This document shows positions 1 through 7,579 of a stretch of DNA of 64,000 nt, piece after piece. The stretch comes from Pseudobdellovibrionaceae bacterium (GTDB lineage Bacteria; Bdellovibrionota; Bdellovibrionia; Bdellovibrionales; Bdellovibrionaceae). Made by a program: the position numbers and the translations under genes. A model generated the notes under the pieces. The model was not told the origin of the DNA, did not search any database, and was given only the letters and a program-made list of their open reading frames with translations. How positions within the stretch are numbered: the first letter of the stretch is position 1; each line of letters opens with the position of its first letter. The stretch is from the NCBI GenBank assembly GCA_030158485.1, contig JAOASS010000002.1:1-64000 (forward strand), read 5' to 3'.

Positions 1-31
1 AAGTGCCATTCTTACTTATATGAATCACACC

Positions 32-457
32 CTAGCGTTTAAGAAGTCGGCTGATCATCTCAGGTTGCCAGCCTTTTCCTTGGTTCTTTGTTGGAACCCC
101 AACGCTGGTTAAAAAATCACAGATCTTCCGATACGAAAGTCCATCGTTCGACATTCTTCGTATCGATTCAATCACACGCTGTTCTCCGAGATGGGGTACC
201 AGCAAACCGTCTGATCGTCTAAAGCCGTAAGGAACTTGTGATGGCCGTAAACCTGGGTTTCCTTGCTTGCGAAGTGGGATTCCAAAGCCGATTAGAGCGT
301 CTCTAATCGCAGATCGCGAGGAAACGGTTCGTTCCGCATCACGAAGGCCCGCCAATTTTGTCTTCAATAAATTCCAGTATTTAGCATTGAAAATTCGTGA
401 TAGGCCATACGGGACTAGAACTTTTAATTTCACGGAGATATTGAATGAATTTGCCAA
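32..457 (-). CDS. Stand-alone recombinase-domain (serine-recombinase-like) protein
   Basis: The C-terminal two thirds, beginning at a PYGFR segment and ending in a GxPTxxQGKGWQ segment, resembles the 'Recombinase' domain that follows the catalytic domain in large serine recombinases. The catalytic resolvase domain with its serine is absent, so DNA binding is more likely than strand exchange. The longest frame starts at a TTG inside the start of the divergent gene at 445, which is doubtful; a GTG or TTG further in may be the real start and no good ribosome-binding site decides it. It is either a small regulator or stand-alone DNA-binding protein, or the remnant of a larger recombinase; the sequence does not settle which. 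Confidence 0.55.
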   Translation of the reverse strand: MANSFNISVKLKVLVPYGLSRIFNAKYWNLLKTKLAGLRDAERTVSSRSAIRDALIGFGIPLRKQGNPGLRPSQVPYGFRRSDGLLVPHLGEQRVIESIRRMSNDGLSYRKICDFLTSVGVPTKNQGKGWQPEMISRLLKR

Positions 458-816
458 CTATAGGCCACTACTTCCCCCTTATTATAGGTTTCTTCACGCT
501 ACTTATTGGAATTTCGGCGACAGCTAAACCAGAAGAGATGTCAAAAAAATTTGGAATTGCAGTTAATGGAGAGGCTCTTCCTTATGTCGTGAGCACAGGA
601 ATTCGAGATGTGTTTATTGGTCTCATTGTTTTAATTTTATTCTATCTACAGGCATGGAGCGCTCTTGGTGCAGGTCATCTTTGCATTGGGATCGTGGCGA
701 TTTCAGATTTTTTAGTTGTCAGAAAATACGGGGATAAGAAAGCTTCATTGATTCACCTTGTAGGAGGGGTCGTGGTAATTGCATATGGGGCTTGGTTGCT
801 TAGTACCCAGCAATAA
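445..816 (+). CDS. DUF4267-family small membrane protein
   Basis: A 123-residue protein with about four hydrophobic segments and short loops, matching the general pattern of the DUF4267 family: an SxGxRD-like turn (STGIRDVFIG) after the first helix, then a helix pair ending near the C-terminus. It should sit in the inner membrane; no biochemical role is established for the family. The ATG is preceded by CGGAG at good spacing, which supports this start. It overlaps the doubtful 5' end of the divergent recombinase-domain gene. A 17-base sequence just after its stop recurs near 2077. Confidence 0.6.
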   Translation: MNLPTIGHYFPLIIGFFTLLIGISATAKPEEMSKKFGIAVNGEALPYVVSTGIRDVFIGLIVLILFYLQAWSALGAGHLCIGIVAISDFLVVRKYGDKKASLIHLVGGVVVIAYGAWLLSTQQ

Positions 817-955
817 GTTCTAAACTTGTCCCATTTACCCAGCCAATTTGTCTTTACGAGTAGTGGAACTGAATATCTCATTTGCCTAATGATATTCTTC
901 TCATAGATATTCTTACTTGAACTTAAAAATTTTTTGTTTGCAAAAGAGGAAGTCA

Positions 956-1942
956 ATGAAAGCAGCTGTATTTGATCGCTTTGGTGGTCCCGATGTTATA
1001 GCAATCAAAGATGTGCCAACGCCAGAGCTCGGGCCCAGCGAAGTTTTGGTTAAAATTGATTCGACCTGTGTGAATTCGGCTGATTCGCGGATGAGATCTT
1101 TGAACGTACCGACAGGGTTCAAACTCATTTTGCAACTTATAAATGGTCCTTTCCGTCCTAGAAAAAGAATTCTTGGAGTTGATGGCTCGGGGATCGTTAT
1201 TGGAATTGGGCAAAAAGTGACTCAGTTCAAAGTGAGCGATCGTGTTCTTGTATTTCCTGGCATCTCGATGGGCTGTCATGCCGAGTTTATGAAGATTTCA
1301 GAGTCAGGTCTAATCGCTAAAATTCCTGAGCAAGTCTCTTTCACTGATGCGGCGGCCTCAGCTTTTGGCGGAACGACGGCTTTGCTTTTCCTAAGAGATC
1401 AGGCAAAATTGCAGGCACGAGAACGGATCATGATCATTGGCTCAACTGGAGCTGTCGGAAGCGCTGCAGTTCAGATCGCTCATCATTTAGGAGCTCATGT
1501 AACCGCAGTTTGTAGTGGTAAAAATAAAGAGCTCGCATTGCATTTAGGTGCCGATGAAGTCATAGATTATCAAACAGAAAATCCATACTCTCCATCACAA
1601 AAATTTGATGTCATCATGGATTGCGTTGGCAATTCGAGTCTTTCAGTAACTCAAAAACTTTTGACTAACAAAGGCCGCAATCTACTTGTCGTTGCAAGTC
1701 TACCCGATATGTTGCAAGGAGCAGCCCGTAAGCTAATGGGTGGGCCAAGAGTTATTTCCGGTGATACTTTTAAACTAACCTCGGATACTTTGGATGAGGT
1801 GCTTTCCCTGGTGGAAGCTTGCGTTTTTCGCCCTGTCGTTGATCGTATTTTACCCTTAGACAAGATTCAAGAGGCCCATCGTTTAGTCGACAGCGGACAC
1901 AAAAAAGGCTCAGTCGTAATCCAAATATCTGCTTCGAATTAA
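956..1942 (+). CDS. Medium-chain (MDR) NAD(P)-dependent quinone oxidoreductase/alcohol dehydrogenase
   Basis: The N-terminus MKAAVFDRFGGPDV and the nucleotide-binding motif GSTGAVGSAAVQIA, about residue 155, are typical of zinc-independent MDR oxidoreductases of the quinone reductase type, which reduce quinones or activated alkenes with NADPH. The structural zinc cysteine cluster is not present. The frame could open at 917, but ATG 956 is preceded by AGAGGA at the right distance and begins exactly where family members begin, so 956 is preferred. Length (328 residues) is normal. It is a single-gene unit, convergent with the Rieske-flavodoxin gene. The substrate cannot be told from sequence. 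Confidence 0.85.
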   Translation: MKAAVFDRFGGPDVIAIKDVPTPELGPSEVLVKIDSTCVNSADSRMRSLNVPTGFKLILQLINGPFRPRKRILGVDGSGIVIGIGQKVTQFKVSDRVLVFPGISMGCHAEFMKISESGLIAKIPEQVSFTDAAASAFGGTTALLFLRDQAKLQARERIMIIGSTGAVGSAAVQIAHHLGAHVTAVCSGKNKELALHLGADEVIDYQTENPYSPSQKFDVIMDCVGNSSLSVTQKLLTNKGRNLLVVASLPDMLQGAARKLMGGPRVISGDTFKLTSDTLDEVLSLVEACVFRPVVDRILPLDKIQEAHRLVDSGHKKGSVVIQISASN

Positions 1943-1978
1943 AGCACTAAATTTACAGCGACTGGCGAGACTTTCAAC

Positions 1979-2071
1979 CGAGGTCATCAAAATAAATTCC
2001 GTAAGAATTAATTTTGTTTTCATGGCTGAAAGTAACCGTTTAATTTAGTAAGCCATCTGATGATGACCTCG
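1979..2071. other. Structured intergenic element between convergent genes
   Basis: An 11-base inverted repeat, CGAGGTCATCA at 1979-1989 and TGATGACCTCG at 2061-2071, encloses two smaller hairpins: a 12-base stem with one mismatch and a 5-base loop at 1988-2016, and a 6-base stem ATGGCT/AGCCAT at 2022-2056. The small hairpin at 1988-2016 is followed by a T-rich stretch and could end transcription from the MDR gene. The larger cruciform-like arrangement is unexplained. The calls are from direct base pairing only. Confidence 0.4.
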
Positions 2072-2091
2072 CGCGCTAAGTTCTAAACTCG

Positions 2092-3183
2092 TCACAAGAG
2101 CTTGCTCGAACTATTAAAAGCCTTACGCCCGGCCCGTTGTTCGATACATTTTTCTGGAGTTTTGATCAAAGTTTCAGACAAGTTCACAGAGCGATCGACT
2201 AGTTCACAAGCGGCTTCACGCAGCTCTTTGCTTTTTTCAACAAAGCGAACATTGCGTTCCATGTTCTCGGCGGTCCATCCAAGAGAATGCGCGATGTAAG
2301 GAAATGGTGGTAAGTGAAAACCGAGCTCAGAAAAAAATCCCATCATTTGGCCGGCAACGGATTGAATATTGTCTTGTCCACCTGTGATAATGAAACCTGC
2401 TATTTTGTTTTTGAGTAGTTGATTGTTGTGGGTTGTGATTTGATTCTGGATGCAGTTCAGTCGTTCGATCATTTTGAAGTAAAGTGAACTTGCAGCGCCC
2501 CAACGAATCGGGGTGGCGACAAGAATCACATCAGCCCAGTGAACGATGTCTTCATACACCCGGTCTAACTGATCGTTTTTATCCATCTGAGTAATGGAGC
2601 ATGGCCAAGTACATGCGTGTGAACTTTTAGAATAAAATCCCTCACAGTGGCGAAAATTTAATTCGCGAAGCTTATGAAGGCGTGTTGTGTAGCCGTTGCT
2701 TTCAGCGTGTTGAAGCGCGTGTTCCAGTAACATTTCGGAGGTTGAGGCTCTCGGGTATTTGAGGTCCATAACCGTTGTTGAAATACCAGCAATGCGAATA
2801 GGTCCAGCTTCTCTTTGCGGTGACCTTGCAAGCTCATGCTTGCTGTGTTGAGGGTGGTTGCGTTCTGTTCGAGAAGCTAAATCGACAAAAAGCTCATCGG
2901 CTTCAATTTTTAATTTGTATGTCGGGACTTTATCATCTTCATAACCAGGTTCGCCGAGTCCTGTTTTGCGATGAAATTTGTAGTAGTGCCAAGGACAGAC
3001 GATATAGTCGCCTTCAAGAATGCCACTTCCAAGAGGACCGCCAATGTGATTACAAACTCCTGAGATGGCAAAAAATTCTCCATCTTTATAAGAAAGAGCA
3101 ATTTTTTTATCTGTTACTTCAATTTGCTGAAGTGATTTTTGTTTTAACTTGCTAACAATTCCTAATGATTTCCAGTTTTCCAT
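2092..3183 (-). CDS. Rieske [2Fe-2S] domain fused to NAD(P)H-dependent FMN reductase-like flavodoxin domain
   Basis: Residues 1-105 form a Rieske domain of the NirD/ferredoxin type, with ligands C44 and H46 in CNH and C63 and H66 in CPWH. Residues 125 to about 340 form a flavodoxin-like fold of the NAD(P)H:FMN reductase family (IRIAGIST start, then VILVATPIRWGAASS). The fusion suggests electron transfer between FMN and an iron-sulfur cluster within one soluble cytoplasmic chain. The two domains are joined by a charged linker. The frame is unbroken, so the fusion is real unless the assembly is wrong. AAGGAA precedes the ATG. A palindrome at 3228-3249, upstream of the start, may be its operator. 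Partner and substrate are unknown. Confidence 0.8.
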   Translation of the reverse strand: MENWKSLGIVSKLKQKSLQQIEVTDKKIALSYKDGEFFAISGVCNHIGGPLGSGILEGDYIVCPWHYYKFHRKTGLGEPGYEDDKVPTYKLKIEADELFVDLASRTERNHPQHSKHELARSPQREAGPIRIAGISTTVMDLKYPRASTSEMLLEHALQHAESNGYTTRLHKLRELNFRHCEGFYSKSSHACTWPCSITQMDKNDQLDRVYEDIVHWADVILVATPIRWGAASSLYFKMIERLNCIQNQITTHNNQLLKNKIAGFIITGGQDNIQSVAGQMMGFFSELGFHLPPFPYIAHSLGWTAENMERNVRFVEKSKELREAACELVDRSVNLSETLIKTPEKCIEQRAGRKAFNSSSKLL

Positions 3184-3227
3184 ATGTAAATTAGTTTCCT
3201 TGAAGTAGAAGGATAGGCTAGGAAATG

Positions 3228-3249
3228 TTGAGTATCAACGTTGACTCAA
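3228..3249. promoter_or_regulatory. Palindromic site upstream of the Rieske-flavodoxin gene
   Basis: TTGAGT-AT-CAAC pairs with GTTGACTCAA, an imperfect 22-base dyad with a perfect CAACGTTG core. It lies 45 bases upstream of the Rieske-flavodoxin ATG in the 285-base divergent gap (3184-3468) shared with the zf-TFIIB gene. The position is right for a repressor or activator site. No regulator gene is adjacent and no clear -35/-10 pair stands out, so the role is inferred. The rest of the gap is AT-rich with nothing else I can name. Confidence 0.35.
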
Positions 3250-3468
3250 GGCAATAAGTGGGATCGAAGTTGTCTTTGTGTAGCCCTACCCGAAGGAGAG
3301 TTTTAAAAGCGGGGTCTTTTAATTACTTTGCGCGAAAAGATCTAAAAAGTGACTGTCAATCTTAATATAAATAATTTAAAATAATAAGGTCAGTTTTTGT
3401 AGTTGAGATTAAACAGATTTCGAACTGAAATTGTGTTTTTTTGAAAAATTTCAGAAGGAGAAAATTGT

Positions 3469-3720
3469 ATGAAGTGTCCAAATTGTAAAGAAACAAACCT
3501 TGTTATTTCAGAGCGAAAGGGAATTGAGATTGACTATTGCCCTGAGTGTCGCGGTATTTGGTTGGATCGTGGCGAACTTGATAAAATGTTAGAAAAATCT
3601 AAAGCAGAAGAAACATCTTATGCAAAGGAAGGATCGCTTAGCCGTGATCAAAACTACTCGGACCCTTACCAGAAGCCTTATAAACGTAGAAAATCCTTCA
3701 TAGAGGAATTGTTTGATTAA
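3469..3720 (+). CDS. zf-TFIIB zinc-ribbon protein
   Basis: An 83-residue protein with the CPNC ... CPECRGIWLDRGEL signature of the zf-TFIIB family. The four cysteines should bind one zinc ion, and the WLDRGEL helix is the family hallmark. The tail after residue 45 is charged and probably disordered. AGAAGGAG precedes the ATG. Family members are small cytoplasmic proteins of unknown function and are not transcription factors in any shown sense. It is monocistronic or cotranscribed with the small exported protein that follows. Confidence 0.85.
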   Translation: MKCPNCKETNLVISERKGIEIDYCPECRGIWLDRGELDKMLEKSKAEETSYAKEGSLSRDQNYSDPYQKPYKRRKSFIEELFD

Positions 3721-3797
3721 TAAGCTTAGATGACACGCTTGACAGTTGTGTATCTTTGAAACAGATTGCCTTGAATTTTACCGAAACGGAGAAAAGT

Positions 3798-4160
3798 ATG
3801 ATTCGAATTTTTATCTTTCTTTTAATTGGAAATGTATCAATGGCAGTTGAAGTTTTTGATTCTAAAGTTAAATCTGATTTCTCTATCATCGAACAGCAAT
3901 TGGCAGAAAGTCTTTTTGGAATTTGCTTGTTAGATCAAAAAACTTTGCAAGCTCAAAGTCCTCAAGAATTTTATCAAGAAGCTTTTTGCCAAGACGGCAG
4001 TTACAATTATAAATTTGGTATTTGGCTAAAGTACGAAGAAACAACAACTTTCCGAGCAGAAAGCCATGCGGTATCAGACGCTAGCAAATGGCTCTGTGTG
4101 ATGGATGGCTTACTTGTTAGGAACAAGGCTCATTCCGAAATGGCTTGCACCCAAATCTAG
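3798..4160 (+). CDS. Small exported protein of unknown family
   Basis: The frame is open from 3756, but the ATG at 3798 follows a CGGAGAAAAGT ribosome-binding site and starts a clear signal peptide (MIRIFIFLLIGNVSMA, cleavage before VEVF). The mature part is about 104 residues with three cysteines that could form disulfides in the periplasm. I do not recognise the family. It is followed by a short gap and the exonuclease gene, with no sign of a functional link. Confidence 0.6.
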   Translation: MIRIFIFLLIGNVSMAVEVFDSKVKSDFSIIEQQLAESLFGICLLDQKTLQAQSPQEFYQEAFCQDGSYNYKFGIWLKYEETTTFRAESHAVSDASKWLCVMDGLLVRNKAHSEMACTQI

Positions 4161-4244
4161 TTAAGTAACTCGTTCTTGATTAGAGCGGCTCTTAATTTCA
4201 TTTTTTGATGAGTTCTCTGTTACAGTTAAATTGGGTGATCAACT

Positions 4245-4805
4245 ATGAATAGTTCCGTTAATCAATTTGAAAACAAACTCATTTCTTTTCAAGGAAATAT
4301 TCATCTTATTACAAATCATCAAGAATTATCTGTTGTTGTTGACCAATTAAATTCCGCGAAAGTTTTGGGATTTGATACGGAAACAAAACCAAGTTTTAAA
4401 AAAGGCGATGTTTTTAAAGTCGCATTACTGCAGCTGGCAACTGAAGAGGATGCTTACTTGATTCGTCTTCAACGCATTAATCAATTTGAAATTATTCAAA
4501 ATATTTTTGAAAATCCTGAGATTTTGAAAGTCGGAGTTGCTTTGCGGGACGATATTAAGCAACTTCAAAAAAGATTTTCATTTAGGCCTCAAGGTTTTGT
4601 TGAACTTCAAGAAATTGCAAAATCAAATGGACTTCAAAATTTTGGTCTTCAAGGTATGACCGAAGAAGTTTTAAAGGCCAAGCTCTCGAAAGGGCCTAAG
4701 TTAACAAACTGGGAAGCTTCTGAGCTCACGGATCAACAACTTCTTTATGCAGCAACTGATGCTTGGATTGGATTAAAGCTCTTTCAAACACTTCAAAAAT
4801 ATTAG
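4245..4805 (+). CDS. 3'-5' exonuclease domain protein (RNase D-like, DEDDy)
   Basis: A single 3'-5' exonuclease domain of the RNase D/WRN type. The DEDDy residues are visible: D44 and E46 in FDTET, D102/D103 in ALRDDIKQL, and Y168 with D172 in YAATD. It should need two metal ions and degrade RNA or DNA from the 3' end. At 186 residues it is only the catalytic domain and lacks the HRDC domains of full RNase D, so it may be a nuclease with a different substrate. It is convergent with the TonB-like gene, 9 bases away. Confidence 0.85.
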   Translation: MNSSVNQFENKLISFQGNIHLITNHQELSVVVDQLNSAKVLGFDTETKPSFKKGDVFKVALLQLATEEDAYLIRLQRINQFEIIQNIFENPEILKVGVALRDDIKQLQKRFSFRPQGFVELQEIAKSNGLQNFGLQGMTEEVLKAKLSKGPKLTNWEASELTDQQLLYAATDAWIGLKLFQTLQKY

Positions 4806-4814
4806 AAGAAATTT

Positions 4815-5357
4815 TTAAAAAGTAACCGCGTACTGAACGTAAAAATCTTGATTTGAAATATCATCAGGCACGGGTGGGACTCGGGGGTTTGTCAGTAAAG
4901 ATGATTCCAAAGAGTGTGCCACTTGCTGATCTACACCTTTAACATCAACGCTTTCGATAAAGCCCACTTTTGTGATTTTAAGCCTGACCAAATAAGTTTG
5001 TTTTTCCTTGGCGATAAGTGAAGCTGATTTCTTTTTACGCAAAAGATTTTTCCATAAACTATTTAAATAAGGATGCGGAACTCCTGAATCAAGAGAAATC
5101 ATTTTTGCTAAGCCGAGATCTTCCCTCGCTTCAGTAGACTTTTCGACAAAGGAAGGTTGAGGACTTTTAGTTTGTGTTACGATAAGCGGTTGTTGCGTGA
5201 GTGTTGCTGACGTTAGCTGATTCGGCTTTACTTGAGATAGGATTTCAACATCGACTTGATCGAAATTTAAACTTCGATCTTCCAATTTTGTCATGGCGAA
5301 GTGGCCTAAGGCGCTGGCGTGGATTGCGAAAGAAATCATAATAAATTTGTAAAACAT
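4815..5357 (-). CDS. Short TonB-like energy transducer
   Basis: An N-terminal hydrophobic segment (residues 4-20) anchors the protein in the inner membrane. A Ser/Thr/Gln-rich linker follows, then a C-terminal region of about 90 residues with the YLVRLKITKVGFIESVDVKG strand pattern of the TonB C-terminal domain. The start overlaps the receptor stop by one base (TAATG), so the two are translationally coupled and this TonB probably serves that receptor. The linker is not the usual Pro-Lys/Pro-Glu rod. No exbB or exbD lies with it; it could use the set at 13.8-14.9 kb or one elsewhere. Confidence 0.75.
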   Translation of the reverse strand: MFYKFIMISFAIHASALGHFAMTKLEDRSLNFDQVDVEILSQVKPNQLTSATLTQQPLIVTQTKSPQPSFVEKSTEAREDLGLAKMISLDSGVPHPYLNSLWKNLLRKKKSASLIAKEKQTYLVRLKITKVGFIESVDVKGVDQQVAHSLESSLLTNPRVPPVPDDISNQDFYVQYAVTF

Positions 5358-7438
5358 TAAAATACCAAACTTAATCCCGCAAAAAAGCTGCGAGGCTGCC
5401 CGGGCTCAACACCATTTGAGCGAATTCTTGAAAAGTATTCTTCGTCTAAAACATTTTGGATTCCATACAAAAAGCGGCTTTCCGGGGCACCCCAAAGTTT
5501 TCCGATCACGTGTTCTCCGGTTAAATCAAAAAGTGTGTACCGAGGTATTTTGAAATTTGTTGAGTGAGCGTCGTCACCCGAATGTTTTTCAGTCCACTGG
5601 CCTTGCAAGCGTAAAACAGAATAATTTCCGTAAACGTACCCTAATCCAGCCCGAATGATACTCGACGGAGAATACTGAGTCGCTTTTACTTCCAAAGTGC
5701 CCGAAGTTATTCGAGATTTTAACCAAGAGCCACCTAAGTGCAAATTAAAAGAATCATTCAACTTCGAAGAAAAGGATGCATCCAGACCTTCGCTTTCAGA
5801 GGCACCAATATTTTTAAACACATTCCCAACACGACCAAATTGGTTTGAATAATTAACTTTAAATAAACTCACGTCAGCTTCAATTTTTTCGAATTGACCG
5901 CGGAACCCGAGTTCTCGAGACCAGGTTCTAGCTTCATTGATTTCTTCACTGACTAAGTCACCCGTTCCCAGTGGGATTGTATCCTGAAAAGAGGGTGGCT
6001 TATAACCTTCTGAAAGATTGGCGTAAGTTTGGTATTTGGGATTGAGCTGATATTCAAGTCCTAGTCCATATAAACTGACTGAATTTGTTTTACTGGTATT
6101 TCTTAAAGGGACAGCTGATCCTGAATTCTTATTTTCATCTATTTTTTGTTTGATATTTTCCAAACGAATGCCTGGAGTAACAGTCAGCTTGCCTGATTGA
6201 AAAGCATTTTCGACAGCGAAAGCTTGGCTGTCTGTTGCACGGTTGAGATCTTTTGTTTCAGTTCCAGTGGTCGCAGTCGGTGAGTCGCCTGTCATTTGTG
6301 AAAAAGGGGATTTTGTGGTCATGCCGGTTAGTGCGGCCGTGAGATGGTGATTTTCTCCGAATAAAGAATAGTTTTTAAGAAAACGCGCATCGAATCCGAT
6401 TGCTGAAAACTTTTGAACTTGAATCGTATTTGTTGTTCCAACAGCAATGCCTCCAAATGTGGGATTGCCACCTAAAGCTTGGCGAAAACTGGATCTTTCT
6501 AAATTTGTTGTCCAAACAGTGACAGAGCTTATCGTAGTCGGGGACCAATCTTCTTCCCAAGTGAGGCTCAAAGACTGTCGGTCGACTTCAAGGCGATCAT
6601 TTTCAAGTGTCGTTTTTTTAAAGCCGTCAGCTAATGAATAAATATTTGCACCTGACGTCCGAGCAAGGCCTCCGGGTTCACCGAAGTGACCTTGAAAAAC
6701 ATCAAGGTCGAAATAAAATCTTCGAAATTCCTGATTCGTCAGCCTGAAGTTAAAGCGCGGATTTAAAATTCGGCTGTCGGAGTTTTTTTCGCGAAATCCA
6801 TCAGTACCTCTGGCATGGAAAGACCCGAGATAACCTTTTTTTTCGTTTCCACCCGTGATTTCTGTATATGTGCTGATGCGATTAAAGCTTCCACCGATAT
6901 TTTTTGTGAGGATTTGGTTTTCTTGCCATTCGCTTGGTGCTGATTTTAATTTGAAGTTAAGTGCTCCCCCGGGTTGGGGGCCAAAAAGAAGTCCAGCGCC
7001 GCTTCGATAAAATTCTATTTTTGAAAGCGCTTCTGAGGGCGGACTGTAGTAAGCTGCTGGATAGCCATAGGGATCTGCTGCCATAGGAATTCCATCTCTT
7101 AACATCAGAATATTAAACCCTTCGTGAGGATCACCGAGCCCCCGTGAAGTCATACTGATATAAGATTCATTATTCACTTCTGATGTGATCAGACCTGGAA
7201 TTTCTGCAATTGTTTGTCGATAATTGTTATTGGGTACTGTTGGAATATTTTCTTGATCAATAGTCGTGACTTTTTTCCCTGAGACAATTTTTTTATCAAC
7301 TACTGTCGAGTTTGGAATATTTCGCGTTGTGGATTGTAAAGTCATGGGTGGTAACTCAAAAGTTTTTGAACCACGGCCTGAGCCCGATGTTGGGACTTGA
7401 GCAAATAAAGTAGAAGAAAAAATAAATGCGACTAACAT
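5357..7438 (-). CDS. TonB-dependent outer-membrane receptor
   Basis: A 693-residue protein with a signal peptide (cleavage after LFA), an N-terminal extension, a plug domain with SRGLGDPHEGFNILMLRDG and GAGLLFGPQPGGALNF, and a C-terminal beta-barrel with the typical RSFFAGLSLVF end. The plug resembles the ferric-dicitrate/siderophore receptor branch, so an iron complex is the likely cargo, but this is not proven by sequence. It is first in a two-gene unit with the TonB-like gene. The start follows GGAGGCTTT directly, and this ribosome-binding site lies in a 10-base-pair hairpin (7439-7482). Confidence 0.9.
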   Translation of the reverse strand: MLVAFIFSSTLFAQVPTSGSGRGSKTFELPPMTLQSTTRNIPNSTVVDKKIVSGKKVTTIDQENIPTVPNNNYRQTIAEIPGLITSEVNNESYISMTSRGLGDPHEGFNILMLRDGIPMAADPYGYPAAYYSPPSEALSKIEFYRSGAGLLFGPQPGGALNFKLKSAPSEWQENQILTKNIGGSFNRISTYTEITGGNEKKGYLGSFHARGTDGFREKNSDSRILNPRFNFRLTNQEFRRFYFDLDVFQGHFGEPGGLARTSGANIYSLADGFKKTTLENDRLEVDRQSLSLTWEEDWSPTTISSVTVWTTNLERSSFRQALGGNPTFGGIAVGTTNTIQVQKFSAIGFDARFLKNYSLFGENHHLTAALTGMTTKSPFSQMTGDSPTATTGTETKDLNRATDSQAFAVENAFQSGKLTVTPGIRLENIKQKIDENKNSGSAVPLRNTSKTNSVSLYGLGLEYQLNPKYQTYANLSEGYKPPSFQDTIPLGTGDLVSEEINEARTWSRELGFRGQFEKIEADVSLFKVNYSNQFGRVGNVFKNIGASESEGLDASFSSKLNDSFNLHLGGSWLKSRITSGTLEVKATQYSPSSIIRAGLGYVYGNYSVLRLQGQWTEKHSGDDAHSTNFKIPRYTLFDLTGEHVIGKLWGAPESRFLYGIQNVLDEEYFSRIRSNGVEPGQPRSFFAGLSLVF

Positions 7439-7482
7439 AAAGCCTCCGGTTCATTCATCTCTAAGAATTAAGCGGAGGCTTT
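7439..7482 (-). promoter_or_regulatory. Hairpin sequestering the ribosome-binding site of the receptor gene
   Basis: In the minus-strand messenger AAAGCCTCCG pairs perfectly with CGGAGGCTTT over 10 bases, and the 3' arm ends immediately before the receptor ATG. The arm contains the GGAGG ribosome-binding site and the opposite arm is CCTCC, so the folded form should block translation. The 24-base loop contains an ATG that opens an 8-codon reading frame running through the receptor start. There is no T tract, so it is not a terminator. Translational control by leader translation, a protein or a ligand is inferred. Confidence 0.6.
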
Positions 7483-7542
7483 ATAAAAATTAACTTTAAA
7501 TTAAATTTAAGCGCTAATTGAAACCCAATTGAGGGGTAGATG

Positions 7543-7565
7543 AAAGGCTATTGAGAATAGCCTTT
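7543..7565 (-). terminator. Hairpin terminator after the OmpA-family gene
   Basis: AAAGGCTATT pairs with AATAGCCTTT (10 base pairs, 3-base loop), 15 bases downstream of the minus-strand OmpA-family stop codon. The T run after the stem on the minus strand is short (three T, inside the stem end), so termination may be partial and the receptor gene further on could receive some readthrough. Confidence 0.55.
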
Positions 7566-7579
7566 GTCGCAAGAGTTAA

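Noticed and set aside
953-1279. Antisense open frame under the MDR gene
   Set aside because: The plus frame has full family motifs; the minus frame has no ribosome-binding site or recognisable domain.
1979-2093. Integron attC site
   Set aside because: The folded element lacks paired R'/R'' core sites of RYYYAAC/GTTRRRY form, and no integrase or cassette array is present.
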